A stretch of DNA of 64,000 nt from PGYR01 sp034670025 (GTDB lineage Bacteria > Bacteroidota > Ignavibacteria > Kapaibacteriales > UBA2268). Below the pieces are notes generated by a model. It did no database searches and was not told the origin of the DNA. It worked only from the letters and a program-made list of their open reading frames with translations. This document shows, in pieces, positions 46,661 to 55,298 of this stretch. The stretch is from assembly GCA_034670025.1 (NCBI GenBank), contig JAXMOE010000005.1, positions 203,849 to 267,848 on the forward strand. Direction: 5' to 3'. Every line of letters starts with the position of its first letter. Position 1 is the stretch's first letter. Made by a program: the position numbers and the translations under genes.

Positions 46661-47545
46661 ATGACTCATAACCCAATATATAAAACAGTAATACTCGCTT
46701 TAGTGTTTCTTGCTTTATTTGATATAAGCTATTCACAAAAGAAGGGAATAATTAGTGACCTAGATGGATATACAACTCTAAGAGCTGGACCTGGAACACA
46801 ATATGAAGTAATATATGAGATTGAAGAAGGAGATGATTTCGTATATACAGAGTCAGAAGAGTCAGATTGGTGGAAAGTAACAAGAAATGATTATGAAGGT
46901 TATGTTCACAAATCACGGATTCAACCATATTATATAAACGATGATGAAAATTGTAATTGTATAGGGTATATGGTTGCTGGAGAAAAGCCTGTATTTAAAA
47001 CCGAAATTGATGACATTACTCTAGTAGTTTGTGGTTATCTTGATCAGAGGTTTGATGAATGTAGCATAAAGCTTTCCGAATTTGCGATAGAAGATTGCAC
47101 TAATAAAAAACATATTACTTTCTATGGTGCTCTTAGAACTTGCATACTAAATAAAATGAATAATGAGTTAGAGATAGTTGAGTTGACTGTCTTACCAGTG
47201 GGTAAAGGTATGGATTGGAGCGAAGTACCTTACAGCCGAACTTTAATTACTGTTGAAAATGATAGTTTGAAAATAAGTGATAAAGAGATTATTCTCGATC
47301 TATCTGTCGTAACTGATTCAGATATTGAGTCATTTATTCAAGAGCTGCCAGAGTTGAAGAAAATCAACGAAAGTTACAATAGTGAGAATATAGTTGGTAA
47401 GCTGTTAGTTTGTTCCTTGAAGGGCAATAAGAAGTGTTTAGATATCTTTAATAATCTTAGGGATTATCTTGATTACTCTCTTGGGGCGCACCCAGGGCAT
47501 TTCTACAATGAATGCAAATACAAACTACTTGAATTTAGTAAATAA
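46661..47545 (+). CDS. Secreted SH3b-domain protein of unknown function
   Basis: The signal peptide (about residues 1-25, ending ISYSQ) is followed by a bacterial SH3 domain at about 27-80: DGYTTLRAGPGTQYEVIYEI then SDWWKVTRNDYEGYVHKSRI. SH3b domains commonly bind peptidoglycan or proteins at the wall. The following 200 residues contain paired Cys (CNCIG, CGYL, ECSI, DCTN, RTC) compatible with periplasmic disulfides, and no recognised enzyme. 294 residues in all. It is transcribed away from the sugar operon. Confidence 0.8.
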   Translation: MTHNPIYKTVILALVFLALFDISYSQKKGIISDLDGYTTLRAGPGTQYEVIYEIEEGDDFVYTESEESDWWKVTRNDYEGYVHKSRIQPYYINDDENCNCIGYMVAGEKPVFKTEIDDITLVVCGYLDQRFDECSIKLSEFAIEDCTNKKHITFYGALRTCILNKMNNELEIVELTVLPVGKGMDWSEVPYSRTLITVENDSLKISDKEIILDLSVVTDSDIESFIQELPELKKINESYNSENIVGKLLVCSLKGNKKCLDIFNNLRDYLDYSLGAHPGHFYNECKYKLLEFSK

Positions 47546-47704
47546 TCAATTCATTAATGTGGCAAATGTAGTACGTTGGGGATTGAACTTACTCCAAAGG
47601 TATTTTTTTTTAAGTTAATTCTGAGCGTACAGAGTTTTTAATCCAATGAATTGGGTTGATATATCTAAGTTTTGATAAAGAATTATAATCTTTCTTTTTA
47701 GCCC

Positions 47705-49141
47705 CTACTCCACAACAAACTTTTGACTCAATTCACCAATTTTGAGTACATAAACACCTGGAGTAAGTTTTCTAATATCTATTTTGTCTGTCCCCTCTGA
47801 TGTCAAAAGAACTTTACCAGATAGAGAAAATATTTTAACAACTTGATTAGAATATTGGGAATCTATGTTGATGTAATTCGTTGCAGGATTAGGATATACT
47901 ATCAGGTTGATGCTATTGCTAATATCAGCAACACTCGTTAGCACTTTGGATTTAAACAGCTCCCAATTAGCAGTCATTTGGGGTGTTAGTGCTTCTAATT
48001 CATCTTCTTCTATATCAGGATAGTCATCGCCACCTTGGGTAAACATTATCTGCATAGTCAATCTTACTGTACTGCCAGCTGGGAAATCAAACCTATGTGT
48101 TGGTGTGAAAAAGCTCTGCTCACCAACTGTTTTTTCTTGCACTCCATCGTTCACATAGTCCATAAAGTCAAAAGTGCTATAATCAGTATTCAAGTTGAAA
48201 TCGTAGTAGCTGTATAAATTAAGATTTTGGTTTTCATCTTTTGATTCCAAAGCTGATTCAGTAAACCAATCAAATGCGATATAACCAAAATCAGTTCCTG
48301 TCTCGTCTTCACTTATTTCAGTAGCAAAAACAGCTATACTACTATCTTTTGTCAATAACATAATATCATTATCAACCCCTTTGAACCTATTGTCGGATCT
48401 ATTTATATCAATATCAAAGACAGGTGCAAAAGCCATGTCTTCTAAAGAGACTGCCCCTCGGTTATGAACAACCCAACTTATGAATAAAACATCCGGACTT
48501 TCTTCATAGCTATACGTTCTGGTTTCTATGTCCAATTGCATATCCTCAAATTCTTTTGGGTTCGGAATCTTGTTTAATGGATAGCTATCGTCTATTTTAG
48601 ATATCGATACCATTTCTTCGTCAGCTCTAAAGTTTGGTTTAGAAACTGATCGGCTTCTCTTATTTTGGTCAATTATGTAATTGCCATAGGTTTTTGCAGG
48701 AAAAGTCGTACCTAACCATATTGGCCATCTATATTCTGCCAAACTATCGTGAATCGCTATACCCGATAATTTATCATAGTCTCTAGAGTTATAGACTCTG
48801 TATTTGCTTTGAGTTCCTTCGGAATTATCGGTGAAAGAGCCAGTAACAAAATCATTACTTGACGTACTTGGGATGTATGTATAGAAATTTCTGTTTTCAC
48901 CATTTGGTAACTTTGCGAAAACAGCTAATCCCGAACCATATATGTATTGTGCGTTACCACCCCTTGGCCACACGAACCCTGATTTTGTGACATCTCTGCT
49001 ATAGCCAATTTGACCAGAGTTGTTGATTATAAAATCTATATTGCCAGATTTGCTCTTAGAGCTCTGGTAATTAGCATCTTGTCCGTTTAGTTGCAAAGTT
49101 GCCATTATCACTGTTAAAAAAATGAACGCCGTTAACATCAT
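47705..49141 (-). CDS. T9SS-secreted protein overlapping queE
   Basis: The ATG at 49141 overlaps the queE stop as ATGA and begins a signal peptide (MMLTAFIFLTVIMATLQLNG, then QDANYQ), giving 478 residues; the upstream TTG at 49165 would add a soluble stretch. The body is all-beta and acidic with no named domain. The C-terminal 75 residues are a T9SS sorting domain (VYPNPATNYINI, VVKIFSLSGKVLL, LTPGVYVLKIG, terminal KFVVE). The overlap with a nucleoside-biosynthesis gene is unusual for a secreted protein and implies shared transcription and possibly translational coupling. Function unknown. Confidence 0.82.
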   Translation of the reverse strand: MMLTAFIFLTVIMATLQLNGQDANYQSSKSKSGNIDFIINNSGQIGYSRDVTKSGFVWPRGGNAQYIYGSGLAVFAKLPNGENRNFYTYIPSTSSNDFVTGSFTDNSEGTQSKYRVYNSRDYDKLSGIAIHDSLAEYRWPIWLGTTFPAKTYGNYIIDQNKRSRSVSKPNFRADEEMVSISKIDDSYPLNKIPNPKEFEDMQLDIETRTYSYEESPDVLFISWVVHNRGAVSLEDMAFAPVFDIDINRSDNRFKGVDNDIMLLTKDSSIAVFATEISEDETGTDFGYIAFDWFTESALESKDENQNLNLYSYYDFNLNTDYSTFDFMDYVNDGVQEKTVGEQSFFTPTHRFDFPAGSTVRLTMQIMFTQGGDDYPDIEEDELEALTPQMTANWELFKSKVLTSVADISNSINLIVYPNPATNYINIDSQYSNQVVKIFSLSGKVLLTSEGTDKIDIRKLTPGVYVLKIGELSQKFVVE

Positions 49142-49806
49142 ACACCTCTGGTTGCTGGTTCCCAAATATATTTGTGAAGCTGCATTTGCATTCGTACTGG
49201 TAAGCTGTCTTCCAGAATCCAGTTAGCCAAATCAACTGGCTCTATCTCGCCGAACACTGGCGACATTAGCACCTCCGACACTCTACCGAACAATTCATAC
49301 TCATTGCATTTATCTATTGCCCAATCGTAATCAGCTCTGTCTTTTATCACAAACTTTACTTCGTCTTTACTATCTAATTTTTCGATATTTGAGTAATCAT
49401 TCTTCTTGTGCATAGCAGAGCCAGGACACTTTAAATCAAAGATTTTAACGGCATCTTGCGACACTTTGCCAACGTCTTGTTGTCCGTTAGTTTCTATTAC
49501 TACTTCCATCCCTCTGTCCAAAGCTGCATCGACCAACTTGCCAATATTCTTTTGTTCCAGCGGCTCGCCGCCCGTAAGCATAAGAAATTTACAACTGTAG
49601 CTCTCTACTTTGTCCAATATCTCATCAATACTCATCAGCGTTTCGGTCTGCTTTCTGTCGAGAGCATAAGGAGTATCGCACCAAGTGCAGCGGAGCAAAC
49701 ATCCTTGCATTCGGACAAACACGCAGGGCAAACCTGCACGGCTGCCCTCACCCTGAATAGAGTAAAATATTTCGTTTACATTGTACTTTATCATCTCATT
49801 ACTCAT
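49138..49806 (-). CDS. queE: QueE, 7-carboxy-7-deazaguanine synthase
   Basis: This radical SAM enzyme makes the 7-deazaguanine core in queuosine (preQ0) biosynthesis. The 222 residues show IQGEGSRAGLPCVFVRMQGC, and the Fe-S cluster motif Cys36-x3-Cys40-x2-Cys43 (CLLRC and CTWCD region), the short-spaced cluster site typical of QueE. The block LTGGEPLEQKNIGKLVDAAL is the radical SAM GGE motif, and ETNGQQ plus DLKCPGS follow. It is separated from the rRNA methyltransferase by 41 nt on the same strand, so the two RNA-related genes may share a transcript. queC, queD and queF are not in the window. Confidence 0.95.
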   Translation of the reverse strand: MSNEMIKYNVNEIFYSIQGEGSRAGLPCVFVRMQGCLLRCTWCDTPYALDRKQTETLMSIDEILDKVESYSCKFLMLTGGEPLEQKNIGKLVDAALDRGMEVVIETNGQQDVGKVSQDAVKIFDLKCPGSAMHKKNDYSNIEKLDSKDEVKFVIKDRADYDWAIDKCNEYELFGRVSEVLMSPVFGEIEPVDLANWILEDSLPVRMQMQLHKYIWEPATRGV

Positions 49807-49847
49807 ATACTATGACACACTAAGTTATAGATTAGTTACACTAATGG

Positions 49848-51260
49848 TTATTTTATTCTCTCTAATACCGCAATTGATTCTATGTGGTAAGTTTGTGGGA
49901 ACATATCCACCGGCTGAACGCTTACTACTTTGTAACCTTCTTTTAGCAATTCACAATCGCGTGCTTGAGTCGAAGGGTTACAGCTAACGTAAATCAACTT
50001 TGGAGCGTTAATTTCCAACAAATGAGCCACCAAATTCTTGTGCATTCCTGCCCTTGGTGGGTCTATAAAAATCAAATCTGGCTCTGGCAATTTATCCAAA
50101 AGCTCAGGAGTATCTTTGGCGTGCAAATCAGCAACTTGGAAATTGGCATTATCTATTCCGTTCATAAGTGCGTTAGCTTTCGCATCATTTATCGAAGATT
50201 CCACTAACTCTACTCCATATACTTTGCCGACTTTCTTCGCAGCAGGAAGGGCAATAGAGCCAGTACCACAGTATAAGTCCCACACGGTCATATCTTCGTT
50301 CAACTCAGCAGCTTCTAATATTTTACAAACGAAATTATTGAGCTGAATTCTATTAGTTTGAAAGAAAGAGAATGGTGACACCTTGAAGTCAACACCCAAT
50401 ATTTTGTCAAGCAGATAATCCCTGCCCAGCACTAACCTCTGCGATTCTATTGCCACTGGCGAAGGACCAGAATTGATAGCGTGGATGAAATTGATCTTGT
50501 CATCTAACTTTTCGGATAGCAATTCTGCTAATTCATCAACTAATTTGTCATGCTCATCATCGGACGCATTAGTAGTAAGAATAATCATAATACAATCGCT
50601 GCTTCCGCTATAACGAGTGATTAGCTCACGCAGATAGCCAGTTTTTTCTCGCTTATCAAATGCCGAAATATCATTATCTATCGCAAAATTACGGACGATA
50701 GTAAGAATTTCATTTCCAACTTCTGGGTGAATGTGGCATTTCTTAATGTCTAAGGCCTTCTCGAATGAGCCGGGAGAGTGCAAACCAAGAGCAAACTCCT
50801 TGTTGTCAATTTCGTCCTCAGTCTTTATCTCTTTTCTGGTTACCCATCTTTTTGCACTAAAAGTGAAGTCCATTTTATTTCTATAATGAAAATCATTGGG
50901 AGATGGGACTACATCATAGACCTCAGTTTCTATTTTCCCAATACGCTCAAAAGCATCTATAACATGTTGCTTCTTCCAAGACAGTTGATCGGAATAGGGC
51001 ATATTCTGCCAACTACAACCACCACAATCATCGAAGTAATCGCATCTCGGCTCTATTCGGTCTTTGCTTTCTTCCAAGATTTTGACTAATCCAGCCTCAT
51101 TGTAGCTTTTTCGCTTACGCTTTACATAAGCTTCAACTACATCACCAGGTACTACTTTTTTTATAAAGTGTACCTTGTCATTGTGTCTAGCTATTGCTTT
51201 GCCTTCGAATCCAATTGACTCTATGGTCAACTCTATATTCTGTTTCTTCTTTTTGCTCAT
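49848..51260 (-). CDS. rlmD: 23S rRNA (uracil-5-)-methyltransferase, RlmD/RumA family
   Basis: This 470-residue protein has an N-terminal TRAM domain (1-60), an iron-sulfur site with Cys73, Cys79 and Cys82 (CDYFDDCGGCSW) plus a fourth Cys in KKCHIHP, and a SAM-dependent methyltransferase C-terminal half: DLYCGTGSIALPAAKKVGKV, FIDPPRAGMHKNL, and the catalytic nucleophile in YVSCNPSTQARD. This is the RumA/TrmA family; RlmD (m5U1939) or RlmCD-type specificity is likely given the TRAM and Fe-S domains, but the exact uridine cannot be read. No Shine-Dalgarno is visible. Confidence 0.92.
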   Translation of the reverse strand: MSKKKKQNIELTIESIGFEGKAIARHNDKVHFIKKVVPGDVVEAYVKRKRKSYNEAGLVKILEESKDRIEPRCDYFDDCGGCSWQNMPYSDQLSWKKQHVIDAFERIGKIETEVYDVVPSPNDFHYRNKMDFTFSAKRWVTRKEIKTEDEIDNKEFALGLHSPGSFEKALDIKKCHIHPEVGNEILTIVRNFAIDNDISAFDKREKTGYLRELITRYSGSSDCIMIILTTNASDDEHDKLVDELAELLSEKLDDKINFIHAINSGPSPVAIESQRLVLGRDYLLDKILGVDFKVSPFSFFQTNRIQLNNFVCKILEAAELNEDMTVWDLYCGTGSIALPAAKKVGKVYGVELVESSINDAKANALMNGIDNANFQVADLHAKDTPELLDKLPEPDLIFIDPPRAGMHKNLVAHLLEINAPKLIYVSCNPSTQARDCELLKEGYKVVSVQPVDMFPQTYHIESIAVLERIK

Positions 51261-51457
51261 AATATTTTATCTTTTCGATTTTAAGTTTCTTTTGAGTTGG
51301 TAAGTTACGAATGAGTTATCTATTTTGTGGGGTATTCTTAACATTTTATCGTTTTGCTCTCAATTATGTTTGTTGAAAGGAGCTTGTTACTTTGGAAACC
51401 GAAGAGTCCATATCACAATCAACAATGAGTTGCAGCCCATTATTACAAAACTGTTCT

Positions 51458-51465
51458 TAACTTTG
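51458..51465 (+). promoter_or_regulatory. Candidate -7 promoter box (TAACTTTG)
   Basis: TAACTTTG, identical to the boxes at 2066, 29391 and 42141. There is no gene start within 34-67 nt downstream; instead an intrinsic terminator begins about 47 nt later. Confidence 0.35.
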
Positions 51466-51511
51466 AATAGAATTTTTCAGAAACATCAACAAGCTGACTA
51501 TTTTTTTTATC

Positions 51512-51541
51512 AAGCCCAGCCAATTGGTTGGGTTTGTTTTT
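51512..51541 (+). terminator. Orphan Rho-independent terminator
   Basis: AAGCCCAGCC (51512-51521) pairs with GGTTGGGTTT (51526-51535) around AATT with two G-U pairs, followed by GTTTTT. It points along the plus strand but no plus-strand gene precedes it between 51261 and 51511. Confidence 0.75.
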
Positions 51542-51623
51542 AAGTGTAAGTTTTGTTTATTCCTATTTCCAACAATATTAGTATATTAGAAGTAACAAAT
51601 ATTCATCTTTTAGAAATACCGAT

Positions 51624-51941
51624 ATGAAACACTCAACAATATATTATTCTGACAACAAAATTGAGCTACACAATACCCTCCTAGGAAAAGAAACTGTTAT
51701 AGTCAACGGACATGAAGTATCCGAAAGACGCTCTATAGGCGGTACAACTCACAGGTTCACTGTTTCAGAAAATGGTGTAGAAAAGCAAGCCCAATTGACT
51801 ACAAAAACGAATATGAACGGAGCCAATTTTGATTTATTCGTTGATAACAAACCAGTAATAGAAATACCAGAAGACAACACTCCTCTCTTCTTTTTTATGC
51901 TTTTAATACTGATTCCAATATTTATAAATATATTTTCTTGA
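51624..51941 (+). CDS. Small protein with C-terminal membrane anchor
   Basis: This 105-residue protein has a hydrophilic, beta-rich N-terminal part (about 1-80) and ends in a single hydrophobic helix, LFFFMLLILIPIFINIF, so it would be a tail-anchored or type II membrane protein with the bulk on one side. No family was recognised. It precedes the cytochrome cbb3 oxidase operon by 230 nt in the same direction, but no functional link is apparent. The ATG is preceded by GAAATACCGAT, without a Shine-Dalgarno. Confidence 0.6.
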   Translation: MKHSTIYYSDNKIELHNTLLGKETVIVNGHEVSERRSIGGTTHRFTVSENGVEKQAQLTTKTNMNGANFDLFVDNKPVIEIPEDNTPLFFFMLLILIPIFINIFS

Positions 51942-52171
51942 ATTATTATATTTTTTTCTAGCCCTATTACTTCGCTGTAGATTATCATTAATTCATCCCC
52001 CAATCATAAGTAATAACAATACAACTAATTGCAAAATAGGACTTAAATAGTCCGTATAAATCAAGATAAACAAATTTAAAATACATTTAAGACAAAAGAC
52101 TCTTCATTATTGGAATTATATATTATAATCACTAATTTAGTACACAATAATACTTAATATTATATAAAACA

Positions 52172-52336
52172 ATGTTAGCATTAGTAGCTTTAATAGTAAT
52201 CAGTCTTTGTATAGCAGTATTCTTTTTAATACTGTTCATCAGAGCTGTGCGAAAAGATCAGTTCAAGGACACCTATACACCTTCAGTCCGAATGCTGTTC
52301 GATGATACAGAAACAAATAATAATTCAAATTCATAA
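52172..52336 (+). CDS. ccoS: CcoS, cbb3 oxidase assembly protein
   Basis: This 54-residue protein is a single membrane helix (LALVALIVISLCIAVFFLIL) followed by a basic then acidic tail (AVRKDQFKD, TPSVRMLFDD). This is the CcoS/FixS pattern, a small protein needed for maturation of the copper and haem sites of cbb3-type oxidase. It is immediately upstream of ccoNO, with 12 nt between, so it heads the oxidase operon. Its shortness hides it from ordinary gene callers, but position and composition are diagnostic. Confidence 0.88.
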   Translation: MLALVALIVISLCIAVFFLILFIRAVRKDQFKDTYTPSVRMLFDDTETNNNSNS

Positions 52337-52348
52337 GAGGTTTCATTT

Positions 52349-54535
52349 ATGAGTACAAATGAAAGTAGGATAGAGTCCTTTATTTATGACAATGTCATAG
52401 TAAAGAAGTTTATGATAGCCACTATGGTGTGGGGTATCGTAGGTATGTTGGTTGGAGTGCTTATAGCAATTCAGCTCTATTTACCAGAGTTTTATCAAAG
52501 CATGGGTATTAATTTAGAATATCTAACCTTTGGTCGTTTGCGTCCTTTGCACACCAATGCAGTGATATTTGCATTCGTGGGTAATGCTATATTTATGGGT
52601 GTTTACTACTCACTCCCTCGGCTCAGTAAGGCCTCTATGTGGAGTTCGTTCCTGAGTAATTTCCACTTTTGGGGCTGGCAGCTAATCATATTACTTGCCG
52701 CAATCACTTTGCCAATGGGCTTTACAACAAGTAAAGAATACGCAGAGTTAGAATGGCCAATTGATATTATGATTGCTATCGTTTGGGTAGTATTCGGTAT
52801 CAATATGATAATGACATTAGTCAAGCGTCGTGAAAAACACATGTACGTTGCCATCTGGTTCTACCTTGGCTCTTGGGTTACTGTAACATTGTTGCACGTA
52901 GTTAACTCTATGGCAATACCTGTTTCATTGATGAAAAGTTATCCTGTATTCGCAGGGGTACAAGACGCATTAGTTCAATGGTGGTATGGTCACAATGCTG
53001 TAGCATTTTTCCTAACTACTCCATTTTTGGGGCTGATGTATTACTTCTTGCCTAAGGCAGCGAACAGACCAGTTTACTCTTACAAATTGTCAATTATTCA
53101 CTTCTGGTCACTGATATTTTTATATATCTGGGCTGGACCTCACCACTTATTATATACTTCCCTTCCTGGTTGGGCTCAATCGTTGGGAACAGTATTCTCG
53201 CTGATGCTAATTGCTCCGTCTTGGGGTGGTATGCTCAACGGTTTGCTTACTCTAAGGGGTGCGTTTGACAAAGTTAGAGAAGACCCAATATTGAAATTTA
53301 TGGTAGTGGCAATCACTGCTTACGGTATGGCTACTTTCGAAGGGCCTATGCTATCAATAAAAGCAGTAAACGCACTATCGCACTATACTGACTGGACTAT
53401 TGCCCACGTACATATAGGGGCGCTTGGCTGGAATGGATTCCTAACATTTGGTATAATCTATTGGTTAGTGCCTAAGATGTGGAACACCGAGATATTCTCT
53501 AAGAAGATGGCAAACGCTCACTTCTGGATTGGTACAATTGGTATTTTACTTTACGCTATCCCAATGTATTGGGCAGGTGTAGTACAAGGTCTAATGTGGC
53601 AACAATTTGACTCTTCGGGAGCTTTACTTTACACTAACTTCCTTGAGACAGTAACTGAAATATTACCGATGTATATGTTGCGTTCCGTAGGTGGTACTTT
53701 GTACTTAATCGGTGCTTTAATGATGGGCTATAACCTAATCAGAACAGCCAAGCAAGGTAGCTTCTTGAAAACTGAGACTGGTAGAGGAATAGCACTTAAA
53801 GATCAAGAACACGAAGAAGAGATGTTGAATGGCAAAGCTAAGTGGTGGGAAAGATCCAAATGGATTGAAGGTAAGCCAATTCCATTCCTTATAGCAAGTA
53901 CTGTAGTAGTTGCAGTAGGTGGTATTATAGAAGTTGTACCTATGTATATGATTGAATCGAACGTGCCTACTATTACTGCAGTTAAGCCATATACTCCACT
54001 TGAATTAGAAGGTAGAGATATATATGTGAAAGAGGGTTGTTATACTTGTCACTCGCAGATGATTAGACCGTTTAGGTTTGAGACTGCCAGATATGGTGAG
54101 TATTCCAAATCGGGTGAGTTTGTTTATGACCGTCCGTTCCAATGGGGTTCTAAGCGATTAGGTCCCGATTTGCACAGGATTGGTGGTAAATACAATAATG
54201 CTTGGCACTACAAACACATGATGAGACCTGAAGATATGTCTCCTGGTTCGGTGATGCCGCTCTACCCGCACATGGCTGAAAATGAAGTTGATACTTCTTT
54301 GACAGTCAAGAAGATAGTGCTGATGAGAGCTATGGGTGTACCTTATGAGTCAAACTATGAGAACTATGTAATGCGTGATTATGACAAACAAGCATTCCAG
54401 ATAGTTAAAGACCTAAAGGCATCGGGAATAGAAGTCGGTGCTAACAAAGAAATAGTAGCTATGATTGCTTACTTGCAACGATTAGGTACTGATATCAAAG
54501 GTAGCGCGTCATCAACAGCAGACGAAATACAATAA
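52349..54535 (+). CDS. ccoNO: Fused CcoN-CcoO, cbb3 cytochrome oxidase subunits I and II
   Basis: The first 480 or so residues are CcoN, the haem-copper subunit: LRPLHTNAVIFAF (low-spin haem ligand His68), WWYGHNAVAFFLTTPFLGLM, a CuB site with GPHHLLYTSLPGW, and HYTDWTIAHVHIGALGWNGF with the haem b3 ligand. The rest is CcoO: an extra membrane helix (about 510-532) then a periplasmic c-type haem domain with CYTCHSQMIRPF near residues 564-575. CcoN and CcoO are normally separate; the fusion is characteristic of many Bacteroidota. The enzyme reduces oxygen at low concentration and pumps protons. Confidence 0.97.
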   Translation: MSTNESRIESFIYDNVIVKKFMIATMVWGIVGMLVGVLIAIQLYLPEFYQSMGINLEYLTFGRLRPLHTNAVIFAFVGNAIFMGVYYSLPRLSKASMWSSFLSNFHFWGWQLIILLAAITLPMGFTTSKEYAELEWPIDIMIAIVWVVFGINMIMTLVKRREKHMYVAIWFYLGSWVTVTLLHVVNSMAIPVSLMKSYPVFAGVQDALVQWWYGHNAVAFFLTTPFLGLMYYFLPKAANRPVYSYKLSIIHFWSLIFLYIWAGPHHLLYTSLPGWAQSLGTVFSLMLIAPSWGGMLNGLLTLRGAFDKVREDPILKFMVVAITAYGMATFEGPMLSIKAVNALSHYTDWTIAHVHIGALGWNGFLTFGIIYWLVPKMWNTEIFSKKMANAHFWIGTIGILLYAIPMYWAGVVQGLMWQQFDSSGALLYTNFLETVTEILPMYMLRSVGGTLYLIGALMMGYNLIRTAKQGSFLKTETGRGIALKDQEHEEEMLNGKAKWWERSKWIEGKPIPFLIASTVVVAVGGIIEVVPMYMIESNVPTITAVKPYTPLELEGRDIYVKEGCYTCHSQMIRPFRFETARYGEYSKSGEFVYDRPFQWGSKRLGPDLHRIGGKYNNAWHYKHMMRPEDMSPGSVMPLYPHMAENEVDTSLTVKKIVLMRAMGVPYESNYENYVMRDYDKQAFQIVKDLKASGIEVGANKEIVAMIAYLQRLGTDIKGSASSTADEIQ

Positions 54536-54548
54536 AGAGGTAAAAACT

Positions 54549-54734
54549 ATGTTTAAAAATATATTATCAGGCGTTGAGAATTTGGAAATACTACCAATAA
54601 GTGTATTAATAATATTTTTTGTATTTTTTTCACTTATTACTGTACGAACGTTCATGCTCAACAAGAAGGACGTAGATGAAGCTGCGAATTTACCATTAAA
54701 TGAAAATGAAGTTATTAATGAGAGAGGTAACTAA
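54549..54734 (+). CDS. ccoQ: CcoQ-like small subunit of cbb3 oxidase
   Basis: The 61 residues contain one membrane helix (ISVLIIFFVFFSLITVRTFM) between a short N-terminus and an acidic tail, the usual shape of CcoQ/FixQ, which stabilises the oxidase complex. It sits 13 nt after ccoNO and 2 nt before ccoP, the normal position. Sequence similarity of CcoQ is weak across phyla, so the call rests mainly on place and shape. Confidence 0.75.
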   Translation: MFKNILSGVENLEILPISVLIIFFVFFSLITVRTFMLNKKDVDEAANLPLNENEVINERGN

Positions 54735-54736
54735 TT

Positions 54737-55294
54737 ATGGCTGAAGTAGAAGATAAACTACTCGATCACGAGTACGACGGAATTCAAGAGTTCGACAACC
54801 CTATGCCTACGTGGTGGGTAGGGTTGTTCGTGCTGACTATTATCTGGGCTGTTGTCTATATGTTTTACTATGACATAACGGGTTTAGGAGACACACAATT
54901 AGAAGAATACAAACAAGAGTTGGCGGCAGCAGAAGCAAAATACGGTGGGGAAAATGCTCAAGAATCAATTGCAATAGAACTTATGGATTCGGAAGAAGAC
55001 TTAGCCGCTGGCAAAAAGATATATGAGATGAACTGCCAAAGTTGCCACGGTGCAGCTGGAGAAGGTGGTGTAGGCCCTAACCTTGGCGATATGTATTGGA
55101 AACACGGAGGAGATTTCAAATCAATTGCTAATGTTATAACTATTGGTGTACCAGAAAAAGGTATGATTGCTTGGGAGCCAATACTTAAGACTAAAAAGAT
55201 AGTTCAAGTTACATCATATATTGAAAAAGAACTAAAGAATACGAATCCTCCGAACGGTAAGGCACCTGAGGGCGAGGAGTATCAAGGAGAATAA
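54737..55294 (+). CDS. ccoP: CcoP, cbb3 oxidase cytochrome c subunit with a single haem
   Basis: The N-terminus DHEYDGIQEFDNPMPTWWVG is the classic CcoP opening, followed by a membrane helix (LFVLTIIWAVVYMFYY, about 28-50). One haem c site is present, CQSCHG at about residues 98-103, with axial Met in KGMIAWEP. Proteobacterial CcoP has two haem domains; this 185-residue version has one, as seen in other Bacteroidota. It would carry electrons from cytochrome c to CcoO. The next gene starts 4 nt after the stop with TTG. Confidence 0.93.
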   Translation: MAEVEDKLLDHEYDGIQEFDNPMPTWWVGLFVLTIIWAVVYMFYYDITGLGDTQLEEYKQELAAAEAKYGGENAQESIAIELMDSEEDLAAGKKIYEMNCQSCHGAAGEGGVGPNLGDMYWKHGGDFKSIANVITIGVPEKGMIAWEPILKTKKIVQVTSYIEKELKNTNPPNGKAPEGEEYQGE

Positions 55295-55298
55295 TACC

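Larger units (their letters stand above)
51261..51623. other. 363-nt intergenic region between rlmD and the small membrane protein
   Basis: No convincing protein-coding gene lies here. A frame of 72 codons at 51325 begins with TTG, lacks a ribosome-binding site and runs through the hairpin at 51512, so it is not accepted. The region does hold a TAnnTTTG box at 51458 and a plus-strand terminator at 51512-51541 that belongs to no annotated gene, suggesting a short transcript of about 70 nt or a longer leader from upstream. Confidence 0.6.

Noticed and set aside
51372..51455. A possible short peptide after AAAGGAGC, starting at a TTG and ending NCS
   Set aside because: Non-standard start, only about 23 codons, and no downstream modification genes; insufficient to call a peptide gene.
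51325..51543. A 72-codon plus-strand frame in the gap after rlmD
   Set aside because: It starts with TTG, has no ribosome-binding site, and its end runs through a strong terminator hairpin; its composition does not look like protein.
52000..52171. FNR-type site before the cbb3 operon
   Set aside because: A TTGAT-n4-ATCAA palindrome was sought in this gap and not found.
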